From positions 114,056-178,055 of the forward strand of contig NZ_CAKXZS010000078.1 in the NCBI RefSeq assembly GCF_935822925.1: a DNA stretch of 64,000 nucleotides, read 5' to 3'. Position 1 is the stretch's first letter. Each line of letters begins with the position of its first letter. The stretch comes from Mesorhizobium ventifaucium (GTDB lineage: Bacteria > Pseudomonadota > Alphaproteobacteria > Rhizobiales > Rhizobiaceae). The position numbers and the translations under genes are program-made. The notes under the pieces were generated by a model that saw only the letters and a list, made by a program, of their open reading frames with translations, was not told the origin of the DNA and made no database searches. Positions 54,023-62,881 of the stretch are shown piece by piece.

Positions 54023-55681
54023 ATGACCATCAATCTGCAGAAGCCGGACATCACCGAGCTGAAGCCGCGTATCACCGTGTTCGGTGTCGGCGGCGGCGGC
54101 GGCAATGCCGTCAACAACATGATTACCGCTGGCTTGCGCGGCGTCGAATTCGTGGTGGCCAATACCGATGCGCAGGCGCTTACAATGTCCAAGGCGGATC
54201 GCCTGATCCAACTCGGCGCGCATGTCACCGAGGGCCTGGGTGCGGGGTCGCAGCCGGAAGTCGGACGCGCCGCGGCGGAGGAATGCATCGACGAGATCGT
54301 CGATCATCTCTCCAACACCCATATGTGCTTCGTCACTGCCGGCATGGGCGGCGGCACCGGCACGGGGGCCGCGCCGGTCGTTGCACGTGCCGCGCGCGAG
54401 AAGGGAATTCTCACCGTCGGCGTCGTCACCAAGCCGTTCCATTTCGAAGGCCAGCGCCGCATGAAGACGGCGGATCTGGGCATCGAGGAATTGCAGAAAT
54501 GCGTCGATACCCTCATCGTCATCCCCAACCAGAACCTGTTCCGGCTGGCCAATGACAAGACGACGTTTGCCGACGCTTTCGCCATGGCCGACCAGGTGCT
54601 CTATTCCGGCGTCGCCTGCATCACCGACCTGATGGTCAAGGAAGGGCTGATCAACCTCGACTTCGCCGACGTCCGCTCAGTCATGCGCGAGATGGGCAAG
54701 GCGATGATGGGGACGGGCGAAGCTTCCGGCGAGGGTCGCGCCATGGCCGCCGCCGAAGCCGCGATCGCCAACCCGCTGCTCGACGAGACTTCGATGAAGG
54801 GCGCCAAGGGGCTGTTGATCTCGATCACCGGCGGCCGCGACCTGACCCTGTTCGAAGTCGACGAGGCGGCGACCCGAATTCGCGAGGAGGTCGACCAGGA
54901 AGCCAACATCATCCTGGGTGCGACGTTCGACGAGGATCTCGAAGGCGTCATCCGCGTCTCAGTGGTCGCCACCGGCATCGACAAATCGGCAGCAGAAATC
55001 GCTGCCGCGCCGATCGCCATCCGCACGGCTCCGCCAAAGCCGGTCAGCCGCCCCGCCGCTCCGATCACGGAAAGCCGTCCGGCGCCTGTCCAGCAGGGAG
55101 GCTACGAGCCGCGCGCCGCCGATCCTGTAGCCGAGGCAATCCAGCTCGCCGAGGCGAATGCGGCGGCGATGGCGCGTCCCGCGCCGGCGCCACAGGCGGA
55201 AGATTTCCGCCCGCAGAGCAAGATCTTCCAGGCCCCTCCGGCCCAGCCGCAGCCGATGCTGCAGCCAATGGTTCAGCAAGCGACGCAGCCCGCGCCGCAG
55301 CGTGAAGTGCTTCAGCCGGCAGCGCCCCAGCGCATGCCGCGCGTCGAGGACTTTCCGCCGGTGGTGAAAGCCGAGGTGGAAGCCAAAAGCCGTCCGGCCG
55401 ACCACGAGAACAGCGGACCGATGGGACTGCTCAAGCGCCTGACCAATGGCCTTACCCGTCGCGAAGAAGAGCCTGCACGGCTGCAGCCGGCGCAGCCGCG
55501 CGAGCCGAAACTGCGCCAGGCGGCACCCGAAGTGCGCCGCCTTGCCAGCCAGGATCCGCAGCTTTACGCGCCACGCCGCGGCCAGTTGGACGATCAGGGC
55601 CGGCTGACGCCGCAGAGCAGGGCTGTCCAGGAAGACGATCAGCTGGAGATTCCGGCATTCCTGCGCCGCCAGGCCAACTGA
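54023..55681 (+). CDS. ftsZ: Cell division GTPase FtsZ with extended C-terminal linker
   Basis: Tubulin homologue, 552 residues, forming the Z-ring. The GTPase core (about 10-320) contains TVFGVGGGGGNAVNNM, the tubulin signature GGGTGTGAAPVVA, TVGVVTKPFHFEG and NFADV-type DFADVRSVM. From about 325 to 540 comes a long Pro/Gln/Ala-rich linker (for example QAPPAQPQPMLQ-type tracts), then the conserved C-terminal peptide LEIPAFLRRQAN that binds FtsA. The linker is far longer than in E. coli but normal for Rhizobiales FtsZ. ACGGAGA precedes the ATG. Confidence 0.96.
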   Translation: MTINLQKPDITELKPRITVFGVGGGGGNAVNNMITAGLRGVEFVVANTDAQALTMSKADRLIQLGAHVTEGLGAGSQPEVGRAAAEECIDEIVDHLSNTHMCFVTAGMGGGTGTGAAPVVARAAREKGILTVGVVTKPFHFEGQRRMKTADLGIEELQKCVDTLIVIPNQNLFRLANDKTTFADAFAMADQVLYSGVACITDLMVKEGLINLDFADVRSVMREMGKAMMGTGEASGEGRAMAAAEAAIANPLLDETSMKGAKGLLISITGGRDLTLFEVDEAATRIREEVDQEANIILGATFDEDLEGVIRVSVVATGIDKSAAEIAAAPIAIRTAPPKPVSRPAAPITESRPAPVQQGGYEPRAADPVAEAIQLAEANAAAMARPAPAPQAEDFRPQSKIFQAPPAQPQPMLQPMVQQATQPAPQREVLQPAAPQRMPRVEDFPPVVKAEVEAKSRPADHENSGPMGLLKRLTNGLTRREEEPARLQPAQPREPKLRQAAPEVRRLASQDPQLYAPRRGQLDDQGRLTPQSRAVQEDDQLEIPAFLRRQAN

Positions 55682-55704
55682 CCTGTTAACGGACCGTAAC
55701 AGTT

Positions 55705-55740
55705 GTTAACAGGCAGACAAGAAATTGTTTGCCTGTTAAC
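55705..55740 (+). terminator. Long GNRA-capped hairpin after ftsZ
   Basis: Sixteen base pairs (one G-T) formed by 55705-55720 and 55725-55740 around a GAAA tetraloop. The outer arms begin and end with GTTAAC, a sequence also present just before at 55685. No T-run follows, so it may be a pausing/processing or mRNA-3'-end structure rather than a classical terminator. Confidence 0.6.
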
Positions 55741-55927
55741 GTTAAAAGTGCTTGTAAAACAAGGAGTTATGAGACCGTATCCGCTTCGGATCGCGGTTAC
55801 AGAGAGTAAGAAACCGTGATTTGGAGACTTCCTGCCGGACCACTATCTTCGCCCCGATCAATTTCGGTTTGCTGGGATTCGGGGAAGTGGCCCTGCCTGC
55901 CGATCAAAGAGCCGCGCCCTTGGGCTA

Positions 55928-56902
55928 ATGAAGCGGACGAAGGCAGTATGGGCTATGGGGTTTGTTTTGCACGACCATCAGACGACACTTAGATCGCGTG
56001 CGACGCTGACCGGCACCGGTGTTCACAGCGGCAATTCTGTTACCGTTCATTTCCTGCCGGCAGACGCTGATACGGGTGTCGTGTTCCAGCTTTCGAATGG
56101 AAGCGAAGTCCGGGAATTCCGTGCGCTCGTTTCCGAGGTCGGCGCCACCGATCTGTGCACCATGCTCGGCGATCCGGCAGGCGAGCACATCGCCACAGTC
56201 GAACATCTGATGGCCACGGTCTTCGGACTCGGCATCGACAATGTCGTCATCGAGATCGACGGCCGTGAGGTTCCGATCCTTGACGGCAGCGCCATGGCGT
56301 TCGTCGAGGCCATCGACCAGGCGGGCATCGATACGCTGCCGATCAAGCGCCGCTACATCAGGGTGGTCAAGCCGGTTCGCATCGAGAACGGTGCCTCCTG
56401 GGCGGAGTTCAGGCCCTATGACGGCACGCGCTTCGAAATCGAGATCGATTTCGAAAGCCCGGCGATCGGCCGTCAGCTCTTTGCATCCGACATGAACGCC
56501 GACATTTTTCGCCGCGACATCGCGCGGGCCCGTACCTTTGGTTTCATGAAGGACGTCGAGCGGCTGTGGGCAGCCGGCTATGCGCTCGGCTCCTCGCTGG
56601 AAAACTCCCTGGTGATCGGCGACGACAACCGCGTGATCAACATCGGAGGCTTGCGCTATCCCAACGAATTCGTGCGCCACAAGACGATGGACGCCATGGG
56701 CGATCTGGCGCTGGCCGGCGCCCGGTTCATTGGTTGCTTCCGTTCCTATCGCGGCGGCCACAGGCTGAATGCGGCAGCGCTGCGCCGCCTGTTGTCGGAC
56801 CGTTCGGCGTTCGAGATTGTCGAGACGACACGCCGCGAGCGCGGTCGCACCGCAGAAATGAGCGCCGTCTATGCACCTGTCTACGCGCCCTGGATGATCT
56901 GA
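55928..56902 (+). CDS. lpxC: UDP-3-O-acyl-N-acetylglucosamine deacetylase LpxC
   Basis: Zinc enzyme, 324 residues, committing step of lipid A synthesis. Motifs: QTTLRSRATLTGTGVHSG, zinc ligand His93 in VEHLMATVFG, VPILDGSAMAF, ligands His251 and Asp255 in VRHKTMDAMGDL, and the general acid His278 in SYRGGHRLN. ATG 55928 gives nine extra residues compared with the ATG at 55955 (MGFVLHDHQ), which may be the true start. It follows ftsZ at 246 bp, the conserved end of dcw clusters. Confidence 0.93.
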   Translation: MKRTKAVWAMGFVLHDHQTTLRSRATLTGTGVHSGNSVTVHFLPADADTGVVFQLSNGSEVREFRALVSEVGATDLCTMLGDPAGEHIATVEHLMATVFGLGIDNVVIEIDGREVPILDGSAMAFVEAIDQAGIDTLPIKRRYIRVVKPVRIENGASWAEFRPYDGTRFEIEIDFESPAIGRQLFASDMNADIFRRDIARARTFGFMKDVERLWAAGYALGSSLENSLVIGDDNRVINIGGLRYPNEFVRHKTMDAMGDLALAGARFIGCFRSYRGGHRLNAAALRRLLSDRSAFEIVETTRRERGRTAEMSAVYAPVYAPWMI

Positions 56903-57117
56903 TTCTTAACATTTTTCGGGCTTTATCGCCGTCGGCCTGTGTTGCATGAATGCACCATTGGCTGGCGAAATCATCCAAGTATGCGGGCTGCGCCAGGCTG
57001 CCACAAAAATGTGCGATTGGCCGGAGATAGCGTTGCCGGGCACGGCGATTATGGTTATGCCTGCTGCCCCAGAGCGAAATGACGACTGAAATGACGCCGA
57101 AAGGGCGGAATCCAATC

Positions 57118-57987
57118 ATGTTCTTCAAGCGAATTGGTCAATCGAAAGCGCCGCATCGGGCTGTTTTCCTGGCGCTTTCGGTGGTTGTTCCATCGCTGTT
57201 CCTGTCGGCCTGCATGTCGTCCGAAAAGGATGTCGACCTGTCGACCTATGTCGAGCAGACCGAGCCGGCCGACGTTCTCTATAATCAAGGCCTCGCCAAT
57301 CTGAATGCCGGGCGTCTGCAGGAGGCGAGCCGCAAATTCAGTGCGGTCGACCGCCAGCATCCCTATTCCGAATACGCCCGCAAATCGATGGTGATGGGTG
57401 CCTTTGCCGACTATCGCCAGGGCAACTATACCGAGGCGATCGGTTCGGCCAAGCGCTATCTCACGCTCTATCCGTCGACCGACGACGCTGCCTATGCCCA
57501 GTACATCATCGGGCTCAGCTACTACCGGCAAATCAGGGATGTCACCCAGGACCAGAAGGAAGCGCGTCAGACCGTGCAGACGATGCAGGATCTGGTGACG
57601 CGCTGGCCCGATTCCGAATATGTCGACGACGCCAAGGAAAAGATCCGCTTCGCCAACGACCAGCTCGCCGGCAAGGAGATGCAGATCGGCCGCTATTATC
57701 TCGAGCGCCGTGAATACATCGCCGCCGTCAAGCGGTTCCGCGTCGTGGTGGAGACCTATTCCAACACGCGCCATGTCGAGGAAGCGCTCGCGCGCCTTAC
57801 CGAAACCTATTACGCGATGGGGCTGACATCGGAAGCGCAGACTGCCGCTGCGGTGCTCGGCACAAACTATCCCGACAGCGTGTGGTACAAGGATTCCTAC
57901 AAGCTTCTGCAGACTGGTGGGCTCGAGCCGCGCGAGAATGCCGGGTCGTGGATCGCCAAGGCCGGGAAGCTGATCACCGGCGCCTGA
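57118..57987 (+). CDS. bamD: Outer membrane assembly lipoprotein BamD
   Basis: Lipoprotein of the BAM complex, 289 residues, with five TPR-like repeats. Lipobox LSAC places the acylated Cys at residue 32 after a basic N-terminus (MFFKRIGQSK). Repeats start at PADVLYNQGLANLNAGRLQEA and continue through YAQYIIGLSYYRQI and YLERREYIAAVKRF. BamD is the essential partner of BamA. An upstream ATG at 57079 would add 13 residues; the shorter form gives a more usual signal peptide, but neither start has a strong ribosome site. Confidence 0.9.
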   Translation: MFFKRIGQSKAPHRAVFLALSVVVPSLFLSACMSSEKDVDLSTYVEQTEPADVLYNQGLANLNAGRLQEASRKFSAVDRQHPYSEYARKSMVMGAFADYRQGNYTEAIGSAKRYLTLYPSTDDAAYAQYIIGLSYYRQIRDVTQDQKEARQTVQTMQDLVTRWPDSEYVDDAKEKIRFANDQLAGKEMQIGRYYLERREYIAAVKRFRVVVETYSNTRHVEEALARLTETYYAMGLTSEAQTAAAVLGTNYPDSVWYKDSYKLLQTGGLEPRENAGSWIAKAGKLITGA

Positions 57988-58000
57988 GCGGCGCGCCACC

Positions 58001-59671
58001 ATGCTTTCCAGACTGTCGATCCGCGATATCGTTCTGATCGAGAAGCTGGACATCGATTTCGCGTCCGGTCTTTCGGTGCTGACCGGCGAAACCGGCGCTG
58101 GAAAATCCATCCTGCTCGACGCGCTGTCGCTGGCGCTTGGTGCCCGCGGTGACGCCTCGCTGGTGCGGCATGGTGCGGCACAGGGCCAGGTCATCGCCGT
58201 GTTCGACGTGCCGCGCAACCATCCTGCCCGCATGCTGCTTGCCGACAACGCCATCGAGGACGATGGCGACATCATCCTGCGCCGCGTGCAGACGGCGGAT
58301 GGCCGTACCCGCGTCTTCGTCAACGACCAGCCTTCCAGCGTGACACTGATGCGCGACGTCGGTCGCGCGCTGGTCGAGATCCACGGCCAGCATGACGAGC
58401 GTGCCCTGGTCGATCCCGGTGCCCACCGCGAATTGCTCGACAGTTTTGGCGGTCATCTCGGCGCTGTGCGGGCGACCGGCGAGGCATGGCGGTACTGGCG
58501 GGCATGCGAGCAGGAGCTTTCGCGCCACCGCGCCAAGGTGGAAGCGGCGGCCCGTGAGGCCGACTATCTGCGCGCCGCGGTCGCCGAATTGACGAAGCTC
58601 GACCCCGAGCCCGGCGAGGAAGCCGACCTTGCCGAGTTGCGCGCCTCGATGATGCGGGCGGAAAAGATCGCCTCGGATATCCATGACGCACAAGATGTGC
58701 TCTCGGGCCCGTCTTCGCCCTTGCCGCAACTCGCCAGCCTGTTGCGGCGGCTGCAGCGCAAGGTGAGCGAGGCGCCCGGCCTGCTCGACGACGTGGTCAA
58801 ATCGCTCGATGAGGCGATGCTGTCGCTCGACGCAGCGCAATCGGGCGTGGAAGCGGCACTTCGCGCCACCGAATACGATCCGCGGCGGCTGGAACAGGCC
58901 GAGGAGCGGCTGTTTTCGCTGCGCGCCGCCTCACGCAAGCACAGTGTGGCGGTCGACGATCTGGCGCAATTGCGTGATACGATGGCCGCCGATCTCGCCG
59001 ATCTCGACGCCGGCGAGGAGCGCCTGCACGGGCTGCAGAAGCAAGCCGCCGCGGCGCGCGAGACCTATGACATTGCCGCAGCACAGCTTTCGTCGCTTCG
59101 CCATGCGGCGGCGGTCGGATTGACCAAAGCGGTGATGGCCGAACTGCCGGCGCTGAAGCTCGAACGGGCAGCCTTCATCGTCGAGTTGGCAAGCGAGGCC
59201 GAGAGCCGCATGGAAGACGGCATCGATCAGGTCGAGTTCTGGGTGCGGACCAATCCGGGCACAAGGCCAGGCCCGATGATGAAAGTCGCCTCCGGTGGCG
59301 AACTTTCGCGGTTCCTGCTGGCGCTGAAGGTGGCGCTGGCCGACCGCGGCTCGGCGCCGACCTTGGTCTTCGATGAAATCGACACCGGCGTTGGCGGCGC
59401 GGTGGCGGATGCCATCGGCCAAAGGCTGGCGAGGCTGTCGAAGCGCGTGCAGGTGCTTTCGGTCACGCACGCGCCGCAAGTGGCGGCACGCGCGGCAACG
59501 CATTTCCTGATCTCCAAATCCGGCAGCGCCGATCGCGTCGCCACCGGCATCGCCGAGATGGACCGGGCGGCGCGCCAGGAAGAGATCGCGCGGATGCTTG
59601 CCGGGGCGACCATCACCGACGAGGCGCGCGCGGCGGCCGAGCGGCTGCTTCGCGAAAACACCGCAGCCTAA
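58001..59671 (+). CDS. recN: DNA repair protein RecN
   Basis: SMC-like ATPase, 556 residues, acting in double-strand-break repair and cohesion. N-terminal LSIRDIVLIEKLDIDFASGL with Walker A GETGAGKS (29-36), a central coiled coil (about 160-370), then the C-terminal ATPase half with signature SGGELSRFLLALKVAL, Walker B LVFDEIDTGVGG and SVTHAPQVAARA. It begins 13 bp after bamD, suggesting one transcript. Its TAA stop is embedded in a palindromic repeat. Confidence 0.95.
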   Translation: MLSRLSIRDIVLIEKLDIDFASGLSVLTGETGAGKSILLDALSLALGARGDASLVRHGAAQGQVIAVFDVPRNHPARMLLADNAIEDDGDIILRRVQTADGRTRVFVNDQPSSVTLMRDVGRALVEIHGQHDERALVDPGAHRELLDSFGGHLGAVRATGEAWRYWRACEQELSRHRAKVEAAAREADYLRAAVAELTKLDPEPGEEADLAELRASMMRAEKIASDIHDAQDVLSGPSSPLPQLASLLRRLQRKVSEAPGLLDDVVKSLDEAMLSLDAAQSGVEAALRATEYDPRRLEQAEERLFSLRAASRKHSVAVDDLAQLRDTMAADLADLDAGEERLHGLQKQAAAARETYDIAAAQLSSLRHAAAVGLTKAVMAELPALKLERAAFIVELASEAESRMEDGIDQVEFWVRTNPGTRPGPMMKVASGGELSRFLLALKVALADRGSAPTLVFDEIDTGVGGAVADAIGQRLARLSKRVQVLSVTHAPQVAARAATHFLISKSGSADRVATGIAEMDRAARQEEIARMLAGATITDEARAAAERLLRENTAA

Positions 59672-59709
59672 AGCGCATCGCATTTGAACGGATTCATGCG
59701 ACGCGCTTT
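59670..59709. repeat. Intergenic repeat type A, first-hairpin half copy
   Basis: Arms AAAGCGCATCGCAT (59670-59683) and ATGCGACGCGCTTT (59696-59709) pair with a single mismatch. It begins inside the recN stop codon and could be the mRNA 3' end. Related to 12366-12405. Confidence 0.82.
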
Positions 59710-59852
59710 AGGTTCTTGTTTCATGCTCGGCATTGTGGATCGAGTCAGGATGTGGCTCCATCCTGCTGTTCAGGAATGATTTTCTAACGACTCGGCTCCC
59801 TCGCGGTGAAATCCTGATCTATTGTGTCGCGCCACCGTGAAGGAAGCCGTGC

Positions 59853-61961
59853 ATGTCCGAAAAGTCAGTCGATTCACTCAGCGAAAGTGAAGCAGCCAGC
59901 GAGCTGAAGCGATTGGCTGAGGAAATCGCCGCTCACGACCAGCGTTACCACGCCGAGGACGCGCCGACGATTTCGGACGCAGCCTACGACGCGCTGCGGC
60001 GGCGCAATCTTGCCATCGAGCAGCGGTTTCCCGCCCTTGTGCGTGAGGATTCGCCGTCTCGCAAAGTCGGCGCGGCGGTGTCGGAAAAATTTCGCAAGAT
60101 CGTCCATGCCATTCCGATGCTGTCACTCGACAACGCTTTTGCCGAAGCGGACGTGATCGATTTCGTCGGCCGCATCCGCCGCTTTCTCAGGCTCGGCGCC
60201 GACGCGCCGCTGGCCATGACGGCCGAGCCGAAGATCGACGGCCTGTCGCTGTCACTGCGCTACGAGGCCGGACGGCTGGTGACGGCAGCAACGCGTGGCA
60301 ACGGCCAGGTTGGCGAGGATGTGACGGCCAACGCCCGCACCATCGCCGAGATTCCCAACGTGCTCTCAGGCGATTTTCCCGAAATTTTGGAAGTGCGTGG
60401 CGAGGTCTATATGCGCCTCACCGACTTTGCCGAGCTCAATCGCCGCAATGCCGAGGCCGGGAAGCAGATTTTTGCCAATCCGCGCAATTCGGCGGCAGGC
60501 TCGTTGCGCCAGCTCGACACCTCGATCACCGCCAGCCGGCCGCTGCGGTTTTTTGCCTATACCTGGGGCGAGGTGAGCGCCATGCCCGCCGACACGCAGA
60601 TGGGCATGGTGGCGGCGTTCGAGCGCTTTGGCTTCAGGGCCAATCCGCTGATGAAGCTGTTCGACAGTGTCGAAGGACTGCTTGAACACTACCGGCTGAT
60701 CGAATCCAACCGGGCGACGCTCGGCTACGACATCGACGGTGTGGTCTACAAGGTGAACAGCCTCGAGCTGCAGCAGCGGCTGGGCTTCGTCTCGCGTTCG
60801 CCGCGCTGGGCGATCGCGCACAAATTCCCGGCCGAGAAGGCGACGACGATCCTGACCGGCATCGACATCCAGGTCGGCCGCACCGGCGCGCTGACACCGG
60901 TGGCGCGACTGGTGCCGGTGACGGTCGGCGGCGTCGTGGTGACCAACGCGACGCTGCACAACGCCGAGGAGATCGAGCGGCTTGGTGTGATGATCGGCGA
61001 CACGGTTCACATCCAGCGCGCTGGCGACGTCATTCCTCAGATCCTTGGCGTCGATCTCGAAAAGCGCCCGGCCGACGCAAAGCCGTTCGAGTTTCCGACC
61101 GTCTGTCCTTGCGACCTGCATACGGCGGTGGTGCGCGAGGAGACGGCGGGCGGTGTCGAAGGCGTCGTCCGGCGTTGCAGTGGCGAATTCGCCTGTCCCT
61201 ATCAGCGCATCGAGCATTTGCGCCACTTTGTTTCGCGGCGCGCCTTCGACATAGAGGGGCTTGGCGAAAAGCAGATCGAACTGTTCTTCAACGACCCGGA
61301 CCTGCCGGTGAAGAGCCCGGCCGACATCTTTTCGATCGCCCGGCGGGATGCGGCGAACCTGAAGAAGCTAAGGGACAAGGACGGCTTCGGTGAAACGTCA
61401 GCGGCAAAACTGTTCGCGGCGATCGAGGACCGGAGAAAGATCCCGCTCGATCGCATGATCTATGGCCTTGGCATCCGCCACGTCGGCGAGCGAACCGCCA
61501 TCACCTTCGCCCGCGCCTACGGATCCTGGAAAGCGTTCCACGATGCCGCCCTGGCCATCGCCAATGGCGATCTGCAGACGCGCGAGGAGATGGATGCGCT
61601 GGACGACATCGGCGATGCCGTGATCGATTCCGTCGCGCGTTACTTCGGCGAGGAGCACAATCGAGCGCTGGTCGAGAAACTGGCGGCCGAAGTCGAAGTT
61701 ATCGACGCCGAGCGGCCGGTGTCGGACTCGCCGGTCTCCGGCAAGACGGTGGTCTTCACCGGCGCGTTGGAAAGGATGTCGCGCGACGAGGCCAAGGCGA
61801 TGGCCGAAAAGCTCGGCGCCAAGGTCGCCGGGTCGGTGTCGAAGAAGACCGATCTCGTCGTTGCCGGACCAGGTGCCGGCTCCAAGCTCAAGCTCGCCAC
61901 CGAGATCGGCATCGAAGTGATCGACGAGGATGCGTGGTTGGCGCGGATCGGCAAGGCGTGA
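59853..61961 (+). CDS. ligA: NAD-dependent DNA ligase LigA
   Basis: Essential replicative ligase, 702 residues. Domain order: Ia (HDQRYHAEDAPTISDAAYD), adenylation with active-site Lys127 in EPKIDGLS, OB fold around GRTGALTPVARL, a four-Cys zinc finger (VCPCDLH and RRCSGEFACPYQR), HhH domain (about 500-600) and C-terminal BRCT (SGKTVVFTGALERMSRDEA). It seals nicks using NAD+. Its stop overlaps the GTG start of the next gene. Confidence 0.96.
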   Translation: MSEKSVDSLSESEAASELKRLAEEIAAHDQRYHAEDAPTISDAAYDALRRRNLAIEQRFPALVREDSPSRKVGAAVSEKFRKIVHAIPMLSLDNAFAEADVIDFVGRIRRFLRLGADAPLAMTAEPKIDGLSLSLRYEAGRLVTAATRGNGQVGEDVTANARTIAEIPNVLSGDFPEILEVRGEVYMRLTDFAELNRRNAEAGKQIFANPRNSAAGSLRQLDTSITASRPLRFFAYTWGEVSAMPADTQMGMVAAFERFGFRANPLMKLFDSVEGLLEHYRLIESNRATLGYDIDGVVYKVNSLELQQRLGFVSRSPRWAIAHKFPAEKATTILTGIDIQVGRTGALTPVARLVPVTVGGVVVTNATLHNAEEIERLGVMIGDTVHIQRAGDVIPQILGVDLEKRPADAKPFEFPTVCPCDLHTAVVREETAGGVEGVVRRCSGEFACPYQRIEHLRHFVSRRAFDIEGLGEKQIELFFNDPDLPVKSPADIFSIARRDAANLKKLRDKDGFGETSAAKLFAAIEDRRKIPLDRMIYGLGIRHVGERTAITFARAYGSWKAFHDAALAIANGDLQTREEMDALDDIGDAVIDSVARYFGEEHNRALVEKLAAEVEVIDAERPVSDSPVSGKTVVFTGALERMSRDEAKAMAEKLGAKVAGSVSKKTDLVVAGPGAGSKLKLATEIGIEVIDEDAWLARIGKA

Positions 61962-62650
61962 CGGTGGCATTTAGCGGTTTCGGCCAAAAGGCCATTCCCT
62001 TCCTCAAGGCACTCGATTTTCACCAGAGCCGGGAGTGGTTCCTGGAAAACCGCGATCTCTTTGAAGGCGAACTACGCGACCCCTTCGGCGATCTGGTCGA
62101 AACGCTGTCCGAGCGTTTCGCGGCGGCAGGGCTGGGTTTGCGCGGCGATCGCAAGAAGTCGCTGTTCCGGATCAATCGCGACGTGCGTTTCGCCAGGGAC
62201 AAGCGGCCCTACAACCGGCATCTGTCGGCAATCCTCTCGCCTGACGGCACCAAGATGGAACAGGGCGTGTTCTTCGTCCATGTCGGGCTTGAGCGCTGCT
62301 TTGCCGGCGTTGCCTGGTGGCAGCCCGGGCCGCCGCTCTTGCTGGCGATGCGCAACGCCATCGCGACGCGGCCGGGTGAATTCCGCGCGCTGATTGCAGC
62401 GTTGAAGCAAAACGGTCTCGACCTTGATGCGGAAGGCTGCATGAAGCGAGCGCCACGCGGCTTCGAGCATGTCACGGAGGCCGATCTCGCGGCGGCCATC
62501 CGCAACCGGCATTTCGCCGTCCGGCACGAAATCGACGCGGCGGGTATCCATGGGCCGGCATTGGTCGACGAGCTTGTCGATTTCGCCTTGCGGGCAAAAC
62601 CGCTGCTCGACTGGGGCAGGGCGATCGAAGCCAAGGTCCCGGTGGGCTGA
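61958..62650 (+). CDS. DUF2461 domain-containing protein
   Basis: Protein of 230 residues with the DUF2461/TIGR02453 fold. Typical segments: FLKALDFHQSREWFLENRD, LFRINRDVRFARDKRPYNRH, GVFFVHVGLERCFAGVAWW and LKRAPRG-type MKRAPRGFEH. No activity is known for the family, and no membrane segment is present. GTG 61958 overlaps the ligA stop (GTGA); GTG 61964 is an alternative. Coupling to ligA is positional and not known to be functional. Confidence 0.87.
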   Translation: MTVAFSGFGQKAIPFLKALDFHQSREWFLENRDLFEGELRDPFGDLVETLSERFAAAGLGLRGDRKKSLFRINRDVRFARDKRPYNRHLSAILSPDGTKMEQGVFFVHVGLERCFAGVAWWQPGPPLLLAMRNAIATRPGEFRALIAALKQNGLDLDAEGCMKRAPRGFEHVTEADLAAAIRNRHFAVRHEIDAAGIHGPALVDELVDFALRAKPLLDWGRAIEAKVPVG

Positions 62651-62777
62651 GCACCTGGCCGAATGCACACGCCTGAGCCTGCGACGACGGATCATTTCCG
62701 CTGATCGTTGGCTCAAGCGAATTGGTGTGACAAGGCTGACGGCCCTCCCTACATACGCTCTTTCCTCCCGCATCGGC

Positions 62778-62801
62778 CCGAAAATCGGGATCGATTTTCG
62801 G
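62778..62801. repeat. Hairpin repeat type B
   Basis: CCGAAAATCG and CGATTTTCGG form a perfect 10-bp stem with a GGAT loop. A degenerate copy lies near 16758-16790. It occupies the gap between the DUF2461 gene and azlC together with the type C hairpin. Confidence 0.75.
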
Positions 62802-62827
62802 ATGGCCCGACGCGTGGATTCAAAGTG

Positions 62828-62871
62828 TTAGAGCGTCCTTTGTTCGTCCAAAAGGACGAGCGGCGCTCTAA
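62828..62871. repeat. Hairpin repeat type C in the azlC leader
   Basis: TTAGAGCG (62828-62835) pairs with CGCTCTAA (62864-62871), with inner TCGTCC/GGACGA pairing around AAAA. Its right arm runs directly into the AAGGAG ribosome site of azlC. A related palindrome, GAGCGTCGGACGCTC, begins another copy at 63983 at the window end. Confidence 0.75.
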
Positions 62872-62881
62872 GGAGTGGCTG

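Noticed and set aside
55685..55710. CtrA-like TTAA-N7-TTAA site after ftsZ
   Set aside because: Several TTAAC half sites are present, but none has a partner at the exact 7-bp spacing.
55769..55816. AAGGAG-TT-ATG followed by a 15-codon frame in the lpxC leader
   Set aside because: The ribosome site is only 2 nt from the ATG, too close for efficient initiation, and the peptide shows no attenuator-like codon pattern.
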